A stretch of DNA of 64,000 nt from Porticoccus sp002341315 (GCF_047634355.1 NZ_JBLIAL010000014.1), one strand, 5' to 3'. Shown: positions 10,808 to 19,317, counted from the stretch's first letter. A program made the numbers and translations. The notes: a model not told the origin generated them from the sequence alone.

Positions 10808-11023
10808 CTATGCCGCCACACATTGGCTGCGTTCTGAGGCTCGACCAGCTAAGTATTTATTCACGTCCGAAAGAAGCCACCCTGAAGCACGTCCGCCGGG
10901 TGACAATTTGAAATTTGAAGGGAAGTTACCTTCTGCCATGAGCGCATAGATTCGCGAACTGGAAAGCCCAGTCAGGTTTTGCACTTCTGGAAGTTTACAA
11001 ATTCGATCAAGTTGATCGGCCAT
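10808..11023 (-). CDS. AlpA-family excisionase-like regulator
   Basis: The 71-residue protein matches the AlpA/Phage_AlpA winged-helix family: ICKLPEVQNLTGLSSSRIYALM, then FPSNFKLSPGGRASGWLLSDVNKYLAGR, with the conserved W before the last helix. These proteins act as transcription regulators or recombination directionality factors of P4-type satellites and islands. The start follows GAGGAG by 6-7 nt; an upstream ATG seven codons earlier is less well supplied. It is first of the small minus-strand gene set (11023 down to 9038), consistent with control of element excision or early genes. Confidence 0.8.
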   Translation of the reverse strand: MADQLDRICKLPEVQNLTGLSSSRIYALMAEGNFPSNFKLSPGGRASGWLLSDVNKYLAGRASERSQCVAA

Positions 11024-11140
11024 GATTTTCTCCTCGATTTTCATAATGTCCGGCCACATACCAGGACATACCGAAGAGCTTCGCATAGATCGTAATGAAT
11101 TGGTTTTATTGGGTTTTGTTCAACATTGTTTGCGCAAATT

Positions 11141-11740
11141 TTACCTTCTTAGCCTTGAGATTTTGCTGTCCCAGGTCGCAGCTTTAATTCGATCCCACTC
11201 ATTTTCAGGAATCTCAGGATTTACGAGAAAGTAGTCACCAGAGTCTCTGTCAACAGCTTTGATGACTCCCTCGGCTTCCAATTCTTTCAACAGTTCTTTG
11301 GTACTCAAATCTGGGTTTTGATCTACAATTTCTTTAATCCTTAAGTCATTTGGATTCTTCGATGAACCTTTTGTCGATTCACGAATACGTGTCATCCGTT
11401 TTGCTTGCTTGGTCCGCACGGCATTACTCATGCCGTCCATAAATCGATCATCAAGCATCATTTTCACGAAAATTTGTCTGACCATCACCTCAATTTCAAG
11501 GGCCAGGGATGCTGAGATTTTCTGTTCATCATCGGAGAGATCCCTAACCATACGGTCAGAGTCCCAAAATACTCTTTGCAGTGAATCATCAGTTGGCGGT
11601 AATCCCTCGGTAAGCACTTTCACGATGGTGCGAAACGCTTTATTACCAACGGCCTGCGTATTTTCCATGATGAACTCAAGGTAGGCCTTCCCTAGAGCTT
11701 CATCTCGTTCTAATCCCTCTGTTCTCGTCTTACCGTTCAT
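11141..11740 (-). CDS. Hypothetical protein, helical, island-encoded
   Basis: A 199-residue soluble, highly charged protein with predominantly helical composition. The N-terminal two thirds (about 1-120) carry many acidic and hydrophobic helices. The last third includes a small winged-helix-like stretch (KEIVDQNPDLSTKELLKELEAEGVI) and a C-terminal SRLRR. I recognise no family. It is transcribed in the same direction as the AlpA-like gene, 117 bp upstream of it. Confidence 0.5.
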   Translation of the reverse strand: MNGKTRTEGLERDEALGKAYLEFIMENTQAVGNKAFRTIVKVLTEGLPPTDDSLQRVFWDSDRMVRDLSDDEQKISASLALEIEVMVRQIFVKMMLDDRFMDGMSNAVRTKQAKRMTRIRESTKGSSKNPNDLRIKEIVDQNPDLSTKELLKELEAEGVIKAVDRDSGDYFLVNPEIPENEWDRIKAATWDSKISRLRR

Positions 11741-11955
11741 TGTTCACCAAGCCTTTCACCTTCCAGCCTCGCCTATAGAAGTCCCGCGATGTCCATCATC
11801 ATACTGCCATACAATTAAAAGATAGGCTTTAGTTCGATGAACCCGTGGCTTGAACCAGAAGAAGTCGTAGAACTGACCGCCAGAGTGCGGCCATCTGCCC
11901 AGTTCAACAGCTGAAGATTTGCTGGCTTAGGTTGTGCTAACCTTTCATTGCTCTT

Positions 11956-12060
11956 GCCGGGAGCGTTGGGGGCGGCTCCACTGGGCTCATTCAAAGAGTC
12001 GTCAGCGAACCCGGATTGCAGCCCAGTCGCAATGGATGGAGATTCGCGTCCATCCCAGGA
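11956..12060. repeat. About 105-bp hairpin repeat, copy A
   Basis: This stretch is about 70% identical by eye to 12193-12295; shared blocks include AGCGTTGGGGGC, GTCAGCGAA and GCAGCCC. It ends in a hairpin with a 7-bp stem: GGATGGA (12034-12040) and TCCATCC (12049-12055). An ORF of 94 codons across it is judged not to be a gene. The 11741-11955 spacer holds no gene that I can support. It is a candidate dispersed element or structured RNA. Confidence 0.5.
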
Positions 12061-12192
12061 ACACAGTTTTGCCACTGCAAGCGCTAGGTCGGGAGCCACC
12101 GGCTTGAAGGCTCGCCGGACCGCAAAAGCAGGCCGTTACCGGAGACGGCGAGGGGCAATGCGCGGCCCTTCAGGCAGAACTTTGATTTCCTC

Positions 12193-12295
12193 GCCAGAAG
12201 CGTTGGGGGCTGTTCCATAGGGCTTTAAAGGGATAGTCAGCGAATCTGGACCGCAGCCCTGGGCGGTGGATGGGGTTCGCTCCCATTCCCACGAG
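12193..12295. repeat. About 105-bp hairpin repeat, copy B
   Basis: Second copy of the repeat at 11956-12060, same orientation, 132 bp further on. The 3' hairpin is kept but with different pairs (ATGGG at 12070-12074 with CCCAT at 12082-12086), which looks like compensatory change. It abuts the 3' end of the SLOG-protein gene (stop at 12301). Confidence 0.5.
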
Positions 12296-12300
12296 GATTT

Positions 12301-12762
12301 TCACAACCTTTCCAGCAACGTCTTGGTCAGTTCGTAGATCCCCGGCCTTTTGCTTTCTCTCGGGCCAGCAATGTTTAGAACCCGAACTCCGTTGCCCTTC
12401 AACCATTCTCGAACAGTAGCAATTGCCTCTTCTGTCACGCCCTCATCCAGGGCAACCACCAGAAAAGGCTTGCTTTGCTTCTCAGCGAGTCGAACTGTGG
12501 AGAAAGTCCCGCCTTCCAAGGGACCGAGATTCAGGATCAACGTCCCGTCACTGTCTTGGACATTGCGCTTGGTTCGCTGGCGATAACCTGGCGATTCAGT
12601 CTCGGTAAGATGGTAGCGTTCATTGAGAGGCCCATCCTCAGCTAACCGTCCAGCCGGACACCAACCGCCGTGGGGAATGTTATTGGCTATGGCCCAGTCC
12701 AACCCGGCACGGTCAGCACCTGTCTGACCGCCTGAAACGATCGTAGCTATGACTTTTTCCAC
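12301..12762 (-). CDS. SLOG-fold protein, putative molybdenum-carrier family
   Basis: A 153-residue protein. The GTG start at 12762 is chosen because GGAG lies 8 nt upstream; earlier starts would add up to 25 residues. The Rossmann-like core shows IVSGGQTGADRAGLDWAI near the N-terminus, WCPAGRLAEDGPL and, later, SDGTLILNLGPLEGGT, which match the putative molybdenum carrier (cpYpsA-like) branch of the SLOG superfamily. SLOG proteins bind nucleotides or nucleotide-derived ligands, and many are found in defence or conflict settings. The molybdenum link is a family label, not visible here. Confidence 0.75.
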   Translation of the reverse strand: MEKVIATIVSGGQTGADRAGLDWAIANNIPHGGWCPAGRLAEDGPLNERYHLTETESPGYRQRTKRNVQDSDGTLILNLGPLEGGTFSTVRLAEKQSKPFLVVALDEGVTEEAIATVREWLKGNGVRVLNIAGPRESKRPGIYELTKTLLERL

Positions 12763-12828
12763 AGAAGCTACTCCAATAAGGTCTTTAAGAAACGTAGCCA
12801 TAAGTAGGGTATCTGAGACCGCAAAAAG

Positions 12829-12889
12829 TGCAACCAAACTGGTTTCAGTTTATTGCTTTCTGGCCTACAATGTAACCTAGTTGGTTGCA
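12829..12889 (+). promoter_or_regulatory. higBA promoter flanked by a 9-bp inverted repeat
   Basis: TGCAACCAA (12829-12837) and TTGGTTGCA (12881-12889) are perfect inverted repeats around a likely sigma-70 promoter: -10 TACAAT at 12866-12871 with a weak -35 TTTCAG 17 bp upstream. The higB ATG is at 12899. HigA antitoxins repress their own operon through such palindromes, so this is a probable HigA operator. Confidence 0.5.
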
Positions 12890-12898
12890 GGGCAAACA

Positions 12899-13180
12899 AT
12901 GGCTATCAAGAGTTTCAGGCATAAAGGGTTGGAAGATTTCTTTTATGACGGCACTACCAAGGGGATCATCCCCCAGCATAAAACGAGACTATCCACCCGC
13001 CTTGATCGCCTGCAAGCAGCAACTGGGCCGGATGATATGAACCTGCCCGGTTACAAATTGCACAAACTGGAACCAAAGAAGGATAACCGTTGGGCCGTTT
13101 CCATATCAGGCCCATGGCGGTTGACCTTTGAATTTGATGGCGGTGACGCCATCGTGGTCGACTATGAGCAGTACCATTAA
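12899..13180 (+). CDS. higB: HigB-type toxin (RelE superfamily)
   Basis: The 93-residue protein has the RelE/HigB layout: AIKSFRHKGLEDFFYDGTTKGI at the N-terminus, RLDRLQAATGPDDMNLPGYKLHKL, and the C-terminal WRLTFEF...VVDYEQYH with the typical aromatic and His residues. HigB toxins cleave mRNA in the ribosome. The toxin gene comes before its antitoxin, as is usual for higBA. The ATG start was preferred over an upstream TTG because AGG lies 8 nt before it. Length is normal. Confidence 0.85.
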   Translation: MAIKSFRHKGLEDFFYDGTTKGIIPQHKTRLSTRLDRLQAATGPDDMNLPGYKLHKLEPKKDNRWAVSISGPWRLTFEFDGGDAIVVDYEQYH

Positions 13181-13239
13181 GGTTCTGCCATAGTCTTTAC
13201 ATGAGGCGGGAGGCGGCGCTTTCCAGTGCCGTGTCAATT

Positions 13240-13542
13240 ATGGCTAGAGTACGTAACAGGAAACCTACACATCCAGGGGAAGTGTTCAAACTGGATGTTA
13301 TGGATGAGTTGGGATTGAGTGTGACAAAAGTGGCGGATCTTCTGGGTGTATCTCGCAAGCACCTGTCCGCGTTCATCAATGGCAAAGTGCCTCTGTCAAC
13401 AGACTTGGCGCAGCGAATTGCTATTGCCACCGATACATCCATGGAAAGCTGGCTGCAAATGCAATTGGAGTTGGACATTTGGGAAGCTACCCAGAAACCG
13501 AGGCCGGAGATGAAAAAGGTTCGTCATTTGGCTGCCGCCTAA
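13240..13542 (+). CDS. higA: HigA-type antitoxin (XRE family)
   Basis: The 100-residue protein shows the HigA signature THPGEVFKLDVMDELGLSVTKVADLLGVS, a helix-turn-helix with RKHLSAFINGK, and the following LSTDLAQRIAIATDTSMESWLQMQ. It should bind HigB and repress the operon. The start at 13240 fits family lengths; an ATG at 13201 would add 13 residues, and no strong ribosome binding site decides between them. It follows higB by 59 bp. Confidence 0.85.
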   Translation: MARVRNRKPTHPGEVFKLDVMDELGLSVTKVADLLGVSRKHLSAFINGKVPLSTDLAQRIAIATDTSMESWLQMQLELDIWEATQKPRPEMKKVRHLAAA

Positions 13543-13710
13543 TGGCAAGACGGGAGGTGGTTGCCCCGTCGTTCAACTTTGAAAGGACCCGGTTCACTCA
13601 TCGTGGCCGGGGAGGGGTTATATTTGGAGAAAACAAATACCTTGTCCAACCATCCACCAGCAGTCACCGATAGAAAACCACCGAAAAAAACCTCCCAGCG
13701 CCACCAAATC

Positions 13711-13731
13711 GGGGGTATTTATGGGGGTATT
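13711..13731. repeat. G-rich direct repeat, likely integrase-arm region
   Basis: GGGGGTATTTATGGGGGTATT contains two direct copies of GGGGGTATT-like sequence. Such repeats are often seen just upstream of tyrosine-integrase genes in tRNA-targeted islands. Here no integrase ORF follows: a terminator (13817) and the tRNA fragment come next. The surrounding 13543-13816 has no gene I can support. Confidence 0.4.
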
Positions 13732-13816
13732 AATCAAAACCAATAAAACAGTTATACATATTTATCATACACTTATGAATAGTATTCATTGGAAGCAAGG
13801 CCCACCAGTAAAATCA

Positions 13817-13850
13817 AGGGGTTAGGCGATAATCGCCAAACCCCTTTTTT
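13817..13850 (+). terminator. Rho-independent terminator
   Basis: AGGGGTT pairs with AACCCCT around an inner GGCGA/TCGCC stem, followed by a T tract (13845-13850). It lies downstream of higA and just before the right tRNA-Leu fragment. It may originally have served a deleted integrase gene. Confidence 0.8.
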
Positions 13851-13928
13851 ATTGTGCTACTTTTTAGATTGGGCATCTACAAGTTATAAGGCTCCACCCC
13901 CCCCCAACAGAAATAACCCGCAAGCGCC

Positions 13929-13984
13929 TTAAAATCCCTCGGGGGGTAACCTCCGTGCCGGTTCGACCTCGGCTCCGGGCACCA
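13929..13984 (+). other. tRNA-Leu(TAA)-like 3' half (attachment-site remnant)
   Basis: TTAAAATCCCTCGG matches the anticodon loop and 3' stem of tRNA-Leu(TAA). It is followed by a long variable arm (GGGG...CCTC), the T arm and the acceptor 3' strand ending CACCA. The 5' half of a tRNA is missing. One T-stem C is changed to T compared with the left fragment, leaving a G-U pair. A break in the anticodon loop is a classic integrase crossover position, so this is an att scar. 13985-14316 otherwise holds only a 17-bp repeat (14054-14070) and no gene. Confidence 0.75.
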
Positions 13985-14053
13985 TTAAAATCAATAGGTT
14001 ACGCTGTATTTTTCTGTATTAAAAACAGCATAATTTACCCTAAATTCTTAAAA

Positions 14054-14070
14054 GTAGACATATGGTAGAC
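14054..14070. repeat. 17-bp repeat, right copy
   Basis: GTAGACATATGGTAGAC has two GTAGAC halves and is the inverted counterpart of 804-820 with one mismatch. It lies 70 bp beyond the right tRNA-Leu fragment. Confidence 0.5.
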
Positions 14071-14316
14071 GATTGAGTGCATCATTGACTGATGTGCCAC
14101 AACTGGTCCAATGGGCTAAAAGTTCCCGCGTAATGTCGCAGCATCATACGTGTATATATTTGAGTCGTTTATACTTCATTGTGTCCAGGTAGGCCCTAGA
14201 CTGCCCGAATGTACGCGCTGGATTAAGCAGGTGCGTGTCGGAAGGTATGGATCTCATTCAAGCCGACTGGGCATCGTGGCGGCTTAACTCAGGTCTTGTA
14301 ACTAAGAAGCTGAATT

Positions 14317-15126
14317 ATGAAGTATGCAATCGTAAATGGTGAGCGCAAAGAGCCGACGAAATTGGCTAGAGGTGAATGCCCCGCTTGTGGCTCTGAAATG
14401 ATTGCCAGAATATGCAAAAAGAAGATTGATCACTGGGCGCATAAAAGCACACTGAATTGTGATCGTTGGTGGGAAAATGAAACTCTCTGGCACCGCGATT
14501 GGAAAAACTGTTTTGGTGCTCCATGGCAGGAAGTCATGCACAGAGACATAAATACTAATGAAGTGCACATAGCTGATGTAACAACACCATACGGATGGAC
14601 TATTGAATTCCAGCATTCGCGTATAGATGATGAGGAGCGGAACGCTAGAAACAAATTCTATAAGAAGATCGCGTGGGTTGTTGATGGTGTTAGGCGCAAA
14701 ACGGATATCGACCAGCTATCTGAGTTGCTTGCTGGTGGCATCAAATTAAGAACTGAACATACAACCTATGCGATTAATCCTAGGCACAATAATAGGTTAT
14801 TGTCCGAATGGCATAACAGCGACTCTCTAGTGTTTTTCGATTATAGGCAGGTTGATCAATCTGGATCGAGGGTTCTCTGGTTAATACTTCCCACGCTTGA
14901 ACCTAAAGATGCAGCTGTACCAAGTTTTGTAAACGACATGTTTATACAGGCATTCCCTGCAAGGATGTTCGTCGAATCACACATCAATGGTCTCTTCGAT
15001 AAATTTTTTGATCGCGAGATATATAAGTATGTGATTGATTACAGCAAAGAACTCTATAACATTCGAAGACGTTACAAAATGGAAAGCTTTCCAGACCCTA
15101 AATTCAGCTGGCTATCAGGTGGTTGA
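14317..15126 (+). CDS. CoiA-like nuclease-domain protein
   Basis: A 269-residue protein. The N-terminus has a zinc-ribbon-like CPACGSEM (about residues 26-33) and IDHWAHK, the motif seen before the CoiA-type PD-(D/E)xK domain. The nuclease core appears as VHIADVTTPYGWTIEFQHSRI (about 85-105), with the D, E and Q-x-S pattern of the family. CoiA is known from Gram-positive competence, and stand-alone relatives in proteobacteria sit in accessory islands with unknown function. The coding sequence is more AT-rich than the backbone, which suggests transfer. A defence role is inferred from the SIR2-HerA neighbours. Confidence 0.7.
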   Translation: MKYAIVNGERKEPTKLARGECPACGSEMIARICKKKIDHWAHKSTLNCDRWWENETLWHRDWKNCFGAPWQEVMHRDINTNEVHIADVTTPYGWTIEFQHSRIDDEERNARNKFYKKIAWVVDGVRRKTDIDQLSELLAGGIKLRTEHTTYAINPRHNNRLLSEWHNSDSLVFFDYRQVDQSGSRVLWLILPTLEPKDAAVPSFVNDMFIQAFPARMFVESHINGLFDKFFDREIYKYVIDYSKELYNIRRRYKMESFPDPKFSWLSGG

Positions 15127-15314
15127 GTTGCTCCAGGCAGATCGAAATCAATAATACCGAGAATAGAGCAGTATCAGTCATAACACGCGCATCAAAAAAG
15201 ACGCCTAGCGGCGCATTTTATTCGGTCGTTATGCAGGAAAAAGCCGATGCGGTGTTTAAGGAAAAACGTTTACGAATGGCCAACGGCTATTGCGGTTAGA
15301 AAAAAAGGTAACGT

Positions 15315-16358
15315 ATGACCTTTACCCTCTCGCAGTTATTCCCGGGAATTGAAACAGGTCTAAACAAGATTGGGTTTCTCTTCGGCGCTGGGACTTCTAA
15401 GGAAGCGGGTTACCCTTTGATGGGTGATCTCACAAAGATGGTCGTTTCGAGTCTAAACCCGACCTTAAAGGCAACCCTTGACGAAGTATTGGCTGCTAAG
15501 TCACTTACCTATGACACGGATTTAGGCACCCCCAACATTGAAATTCTTTCCGATTTGATCACAGAGTGTTTCGTTACCACTCAAGATTCAAAATATGGAA
15601 ATCTAGAATCAGAGATCCGCAAGCTAATTGTTGAGGCGATCTTGTCAGTCACCTCTCCAGACCTCACCCACCACGTTCAGTTCCTCGAAGCGCTGAAACG
15701 AAGAGGACATGGGACTTCTTCAATAGTCACGATTCTGACAACGAACTACGATCTACTCTTTGAATTGGCGGCTGGAGAGGTTGGTGGAGTTCGTGTTGAG
15801 ACAGGATTTGATGGCCCGTTGAAACGGCAGTTCGACCCAGCGGTCTTTGATTTAGCAAGAGGGACCGTCGAAAAAAGCCGTTTTGCTAACCGTAGCGAGC
15901 TCCACTTAAACATCATCAAACTTCACGGATCTGTTTCTTGGTTCAAGCAGGAAGGCCGTGTTTTCGAAAGTGGTCATGTCTTAGGTGATGCAGCGCCGGA
16001 AAGAGCCCTTGTTTTGCCACGCCGAAGAAAGGTCATGGATACTCTTTCAGAGCCATTCGATCAGCTTTTTACTCGCGCTTCTCGGACACTCGGTTCCAGC
16101 TGTCACTATGTCGTAGCATGCGGATTCAGCTTTGGCGACAAGCACATCAACGATCAGCTGATTTTCCCGAAGCTTAGCGCTGGAAAGATTAGATTAACTG
16201 CGTTATGTGGTGAAGAGCCAGGCTGCATTGAAGAATTGAAAAGGTTTCCACCATTTCACGCAGGTTTCCCTACTAACTGTTTCATCGACCAAAATGACAC
16301 TGGAGCAGGGACAGACCTATGGAAATTTAGCGCCCTAGCCCAATTATTAGAACCGTAA
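15315..16358 (+). CDS. SIR2-domain defence protein
   Basis: A 347-residue SIR2-fold protein: GAGTSKEAG (NAD-binding, about residues 24-32), TTNYDLLFE (about 142) and KLHGSVSW with the catalytic His (about 202), plus GFSFGDKHIND near the C-terminus. Bacterial proteins of this type degrade NAD+ on phage infection. AAGG lies 6 nt before the ATG. The HerA gene starts 14 nt after the stop, so the pair corresponds to the SIR2-HerA anti-phage system, in which the two proteins form one large complex. All expected catalytic residues are visible. Confidence 0.88.
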   Translation: MTFTLSQLFPGIETGLNKIGFLFGAGTSKEAGYPLMGDLTKMVVSSLNPTLKATLDEVLAAKSLTYDTDLGTPNIEILSDLITECFVTTQDSKYGNLESEIRKLIVEAILSVTSPDLTHHVQFLEALKRRGHGTSSIVTILTTNYDLLFELAAGEVGGVRVETGFDGPLKRQFDPAVFDLARGTVEKSRFANRSELHLNIIKLHGSVSWFKQEGRVFESGHVLGDAAPERALVLPRRRKVMDTLSEPFDQLFTRASRTLGSSCHYVVACGFSFGDKHINDQLIFPKLSAGKIRLTALCGEEPGCIEELKRFPPFHAGFPTNCFIDQNDTGAGTDLWKFSALAQLLEP

Positions 16359-16372
16359 GGAGCAGGCCATAT

Positions 16373-18079
16373 ATGAATGATTATAAAATCGGTCGAGTCG
16401 TCGGAGTTTCCGGAGAGCGCATTTTTATTTCTCTCGTGGATCACTCAGATGGGGAAGACACCGAAGAGGGCGTACCTCCGACCATGATCGTAAATTTGCC
16501 AGGTGACACAGGCCCAACTCCTTTGCTAATTGGTCAACCCGGAACTTTTGTTTCCGTCGGCCTGCCGTCGGGCCGACTCCTAGCGATGATAACGACAATC
16601 GATATGAAAGAAAGTGCTCCACTTCAATCGGAAATCAGAAATGCGGAGGCCGAAGGGGATGCGATAATCGAAGAACATAAGCGGGTGGTCTCGGCCGTTC
16701 CGGTCGGAACTCTTGATGCAGCCGGGAATTTCGAAAGAGGCGCCGATGTGTTGCCGACCGTGAATTCGCCGGCATTCGCAGTGCCACCGACGACTATAGA
16801 CAGTATTTATCGGCAATATGCTGATGGAAATTTCTCCCTTGGCCATCTGTCACTAATTCCTGGTCAACAGGCTAACATCAACTTGGATGCTTTCTTGTCA
16901 CGACACGGAGCGATTCTTGGACAGACTGGTGGAGGTAAATCTTGGACGGTGGCTTCGTTCTTGCAGAAGATCGCTGCCTTCCCCCAATCGACTGTGGTGC
17001 TGTTCGACTTGCACGGGGAATACGCATCGGCATTCGGAGACGAAGCAGACGTGATCTCCGGAGCCGATATTGAGTTGCCTTATTGGCTGATGAACAGTGA
17101 GGAGCTCCTCGGGCTGATGGTTGACCGTAGTGAATCAGCGGCTCCGAACCAAATCGCGAAGTTCAAGGAGCTACTTCAAGCGGCGAAGGACAAACATCCA
17201 GAAAATCTGGCACTCGGACTTGATCGAATTACAATCGACACGCCAGTATATTTTGATTTTGAGGAAATCCTCAACGAGTTCCGCAGATTGGATACCCAAA
17301 TGGTCGCAGGACAACGAGCCGATCGCCAAGGGCCACTTTTCGGTCAGTTCACTCGCTTGTTGATGCGAGTCGATTCGAGATTAAATGACCGACGTTACGA
17401 TCTGATTTTCCACCCTCAGACGTATGCTACAAGTGCATCCATGGAAGATCTTTTCCGTCGACTTCTTGGGGCAACTTCTACCGCCAGAAAGAAGGTTGTA
17501 ATCATTGATTTGAGTCCAGTCCCTTTCGATGTTCGAAATTCGGTGATCTCACTAATTCTCAGGTGCCTTTTCGATTTTTCTTACTGGTATCGGAGAGTAA
17601 ATGGGTCTTCATACCCAATCGCAGTCTTTGCGGATGAGGCCCACATATACCTGAATGATAGTGACTCTGACGCGAGATCGTCCCGTGAGTCAGCCGAGCG
17701 CATTGCAAAGGAAGGTCGGAAATATGGAATCAGCCTCACAGTCATAAGTCAGAGACCGCGTGAAGTGTCTGCAACAATCCTTTCACAATGTAATTCGTTC
17801 TTGTGTCTGCGACTTTCGAATCCTGATGATCAAAGTTATGTGAGAAACCTGTTGCCCGATTCTGTGAGAGGAATCACAAGCATGTTTTCCACTCTGAGAA
17901 GGGGAGAAGGAATCTTGCTCGGTGATTCGGTGATGATGCCGACCCGCATTCGAATCGATCCTCCCAGCCCTACTCCTCACAGTGACGATACTTCGTTCTA
18001 CGCGACGTGGAATGAAGAACCTGAGGAAGTAGACGTCGCTAGCGTTCTTGATGCGTGGCGAAGACAAGCAAGCAACTAA
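16373..18079 (+). CDS. HerA-like ATPase, partner of SIR2
   Basis: The 568-residue protein has an N-terminal HAS-barrel-like part (YKIGRVVGVSGERIFISL) and a HerA/FtsK-type motor: Walker A GQTGGGKSW (about residue 183), FDLHGEYASAF, Walker B VFADEAHIYL (about 422), and ISQRPREVSATILSQCNSF as sensor/arginine region. HerA forms a hexamer on DNA. With SIR2 it builds a supramolecular NADase or nuclease-translocase complex in anti-phage defence. AAGGAG lies 10 nt before the ATG. It is co-transcribed with the SIR2 gene. Confidence 0.88.
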   Translation: MNDYKIGRVVGVSGERIFISLVDHSDGEDTEEGVPPTMIVNLPGDTGPTPLLIGQPGTFVSVGLPSGRLLAMITTIDMKESAPLQSEIRNAEAEGDAIIEEHKRVVSAVPVGTLDAAGNFERGADVLPTVNSPAFAVPPTTIDSIYRQYADGNFSLGHLSLIPGQQANINLDAFLSRHGAILGQTGGGKSWTVASFLQKIAAFPQSTVVLFDLHGEYASAFGDEADVISGADIELPYWLMNSEELLGLMVDRSESAAPNQIAKFKELLQAAKDKHPENLALGLDRITIDTPVYFDFEEILNEFRRLDTQMVAGQRADRQGPLFGQFTRLLMRVDSRLNDRRYDLIFHPQTYATSASMEDLFRRLLGATSTARKKVVIIDLSPVPFDVRNSVISLILRCLFDFSYWYRRVNGSSYPIAVFADEAHIYLNDSDSDARSSRESAERIAKEGRKYGISLTVISQRPREVSATILSQCNSFLCLRLSNPDDQSYVRNLLPDSVRGITSMFSTLRRGEGILLGDSVMMPTRIRIDPPSPTPHSDDTSFYATWNEEPEEVDVASVLDAWRRQASN

Positions 18080-18387
18080 TGCATAGCAATCGCATGCCCT
18101 CGGGCAGCAAAAAGCGTCGCTCGTCCCTCGCTTTGCTTTTTCCTACCGGAGATGCAAAGCGTTATATTGAAGTTGTTTCCCAGCCTATTATCCACTCGCT
18201 TGGCGTACAGTTATTGACAGAACTCCAAGAAATAACGAGCAATTTGCTTTCATTGCTACCGAGATGCACATTGCGAGACTGTCAGGGATGATATTAATAA
18301 GAACTTGTTATCTACAGGACCTAGACGCTGGAGAATAACCAATAGGGCCTATCCGACCCCGACGTTCACATAATTAAGGTTTCAGGG
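18080..18387. other. Gene-free spacer between HerA and NERD genes
   Basis: I see no gene here. A loose inverted repeat (AAAAAGCG with CGCTTTGCTTTTT, about 18108-18142) just after HerA could act as its terminator. A 78-codon plus-strand ORF overlapping the HerA end has no ribosome binding site or family and is not called. Confidence 0.35.
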
Positions 18388-19317
18388 ATGGCAGCACTAG
18401 TTTCTTTTCTCGTATCACTCCTCGGCATAGCGATTGCAGTTTGCGTACTGTTCTATAGCGTCTATTTAACCCGGAGAAAGAACAAATACTCTCCTTTCAC
18501 GGAAAAGCTTTTACGTTCTCCTGGCTACACCCTTGGCCAGCAACTCGACGAACTGAAAGACGATCTAATTGGGCCTTATCTAGGCATCGCATTTTCCCCA
18601 ATTCTGCTTTTTGCCTTTTATCGCACGCTAAATTTTACGGCTTTTGTTGTGATGACAGTTATTGTCATTGGACTAGGTGCAATTTGCCTCAAGAGACTCC
18701 TCGCCCTGTTCAACAACGCACAGGTGCTCCGATTAGGCCTAGATGGCGAAGTCTATACAGGACAGGAATTAAATTTTTTGATGCGCCAAGGGGCCTGGGT
18801 TTTTCATGACATCCCCTATCAGTACGGCAATATCGACCATGTGGTTGTCTCCAAAGGCGGTATCTTTGTGGTTGAAACAAAGGCCGTCCGCAAACCAGCC
18901 AATGATGATGGAAAACGTCAGAGCAAAGTCAACGTTTCTGACGGCAAAATCTACTTTCCCCACCATGCTACTCAAGCTCCAATCGAACAAGCAAAACGTC
19001 ACGCCCAGCATGTTAGGAACTATCTGTTAAAAAAGACGGGGCGACAATATCCTGTAACCCCAGTTGTTGCCCTTCCCGGCTGGTACGTCAGCACCGAAAA
19101 AACAGCGGACTATCTGGTGATCAATCCGAAAAGAGGGGGCGGATTGAGGGCTTTTGTTGAAAAAGACATCATCCCGATTAATGATGCAGAGGTGGCGGCA
19201 AACCACATCGAAGAGTTCGCTCGTACTATACAGTCAAAGACAGACCTCAATGATCCGGATGCTCACAAACGCTACGATTTTTTCCTAAACCGGAAACGTG
19301 AAGACGATAAAATGTAA
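18388..19317 (+). CDS. Membrane protein with NERD nuclease-related domain
   Basis: A 309-residue protein. Membrane segments lie at about 3-25 and 70-110. After these a NERD domain begins: LRLGLDGEVYTGQEL, DIPYQYGNIDHVVVSKGGIFVVETK, where G-E, D-H and the E-x-K of a PD-(D/E)xK-like core are conserved. It continues to APIEQAKRHAQHVRNYL, as in the family. NERD proteins are predicted DNA-processing enzymes of unknown biological role, and are common in defence-rich regions. It is placed 308 bp after SIR2-HerA and has its own start context (TAAGG 8 nt before the ATG). Confidence 0.85.
   Translation: MAALVSFLVSLLGIAIAVCVLFYSVYLTRRKNKYSPFTEKLLRSPGYTLGQQLDELKDDLIGPYLGIAFSPILLFAFYRTLNFTAFVVMTVIVIGLGAICLKRLLALFNNAQVLRLGLDGEVYTGQELNFLMRQGAWVFHDIPYQYGNIDHVVVSKGGIFVVETKAVRKPANDDGKRQSKVNVSDGKIYFPHHATQAPIEQAKRHAQHVRNYLLKKTGRQYPVTPVVALPGWYVSTEKTADYLVINPKRGGGLRAFVEKDIIPINDAEVAANHIEEFARTIQSKTDLNDPDAHKRYDFFLNRKREDDKM

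Noticed and set aside
11815..12406. ORFs of 94, 90 and 78 codons over the repeat pair
   Set aside because: They overlap each other and the repeats, lack ribosome binding sites and vary with the repeat sequence, so they are better explained by the repeats than by genes.
13896..13906. Run of C residues as a phase-variable tract
   Set aside because: It lies between a terminator and the tRNA fragment, outside any coding region or promoter that I can identify.
18055..18291. 78-codon ORF after HerA
   Set aside because: It overlaps the HerA end, has no ribosome binding site, and its composition is unlike the neighbours.
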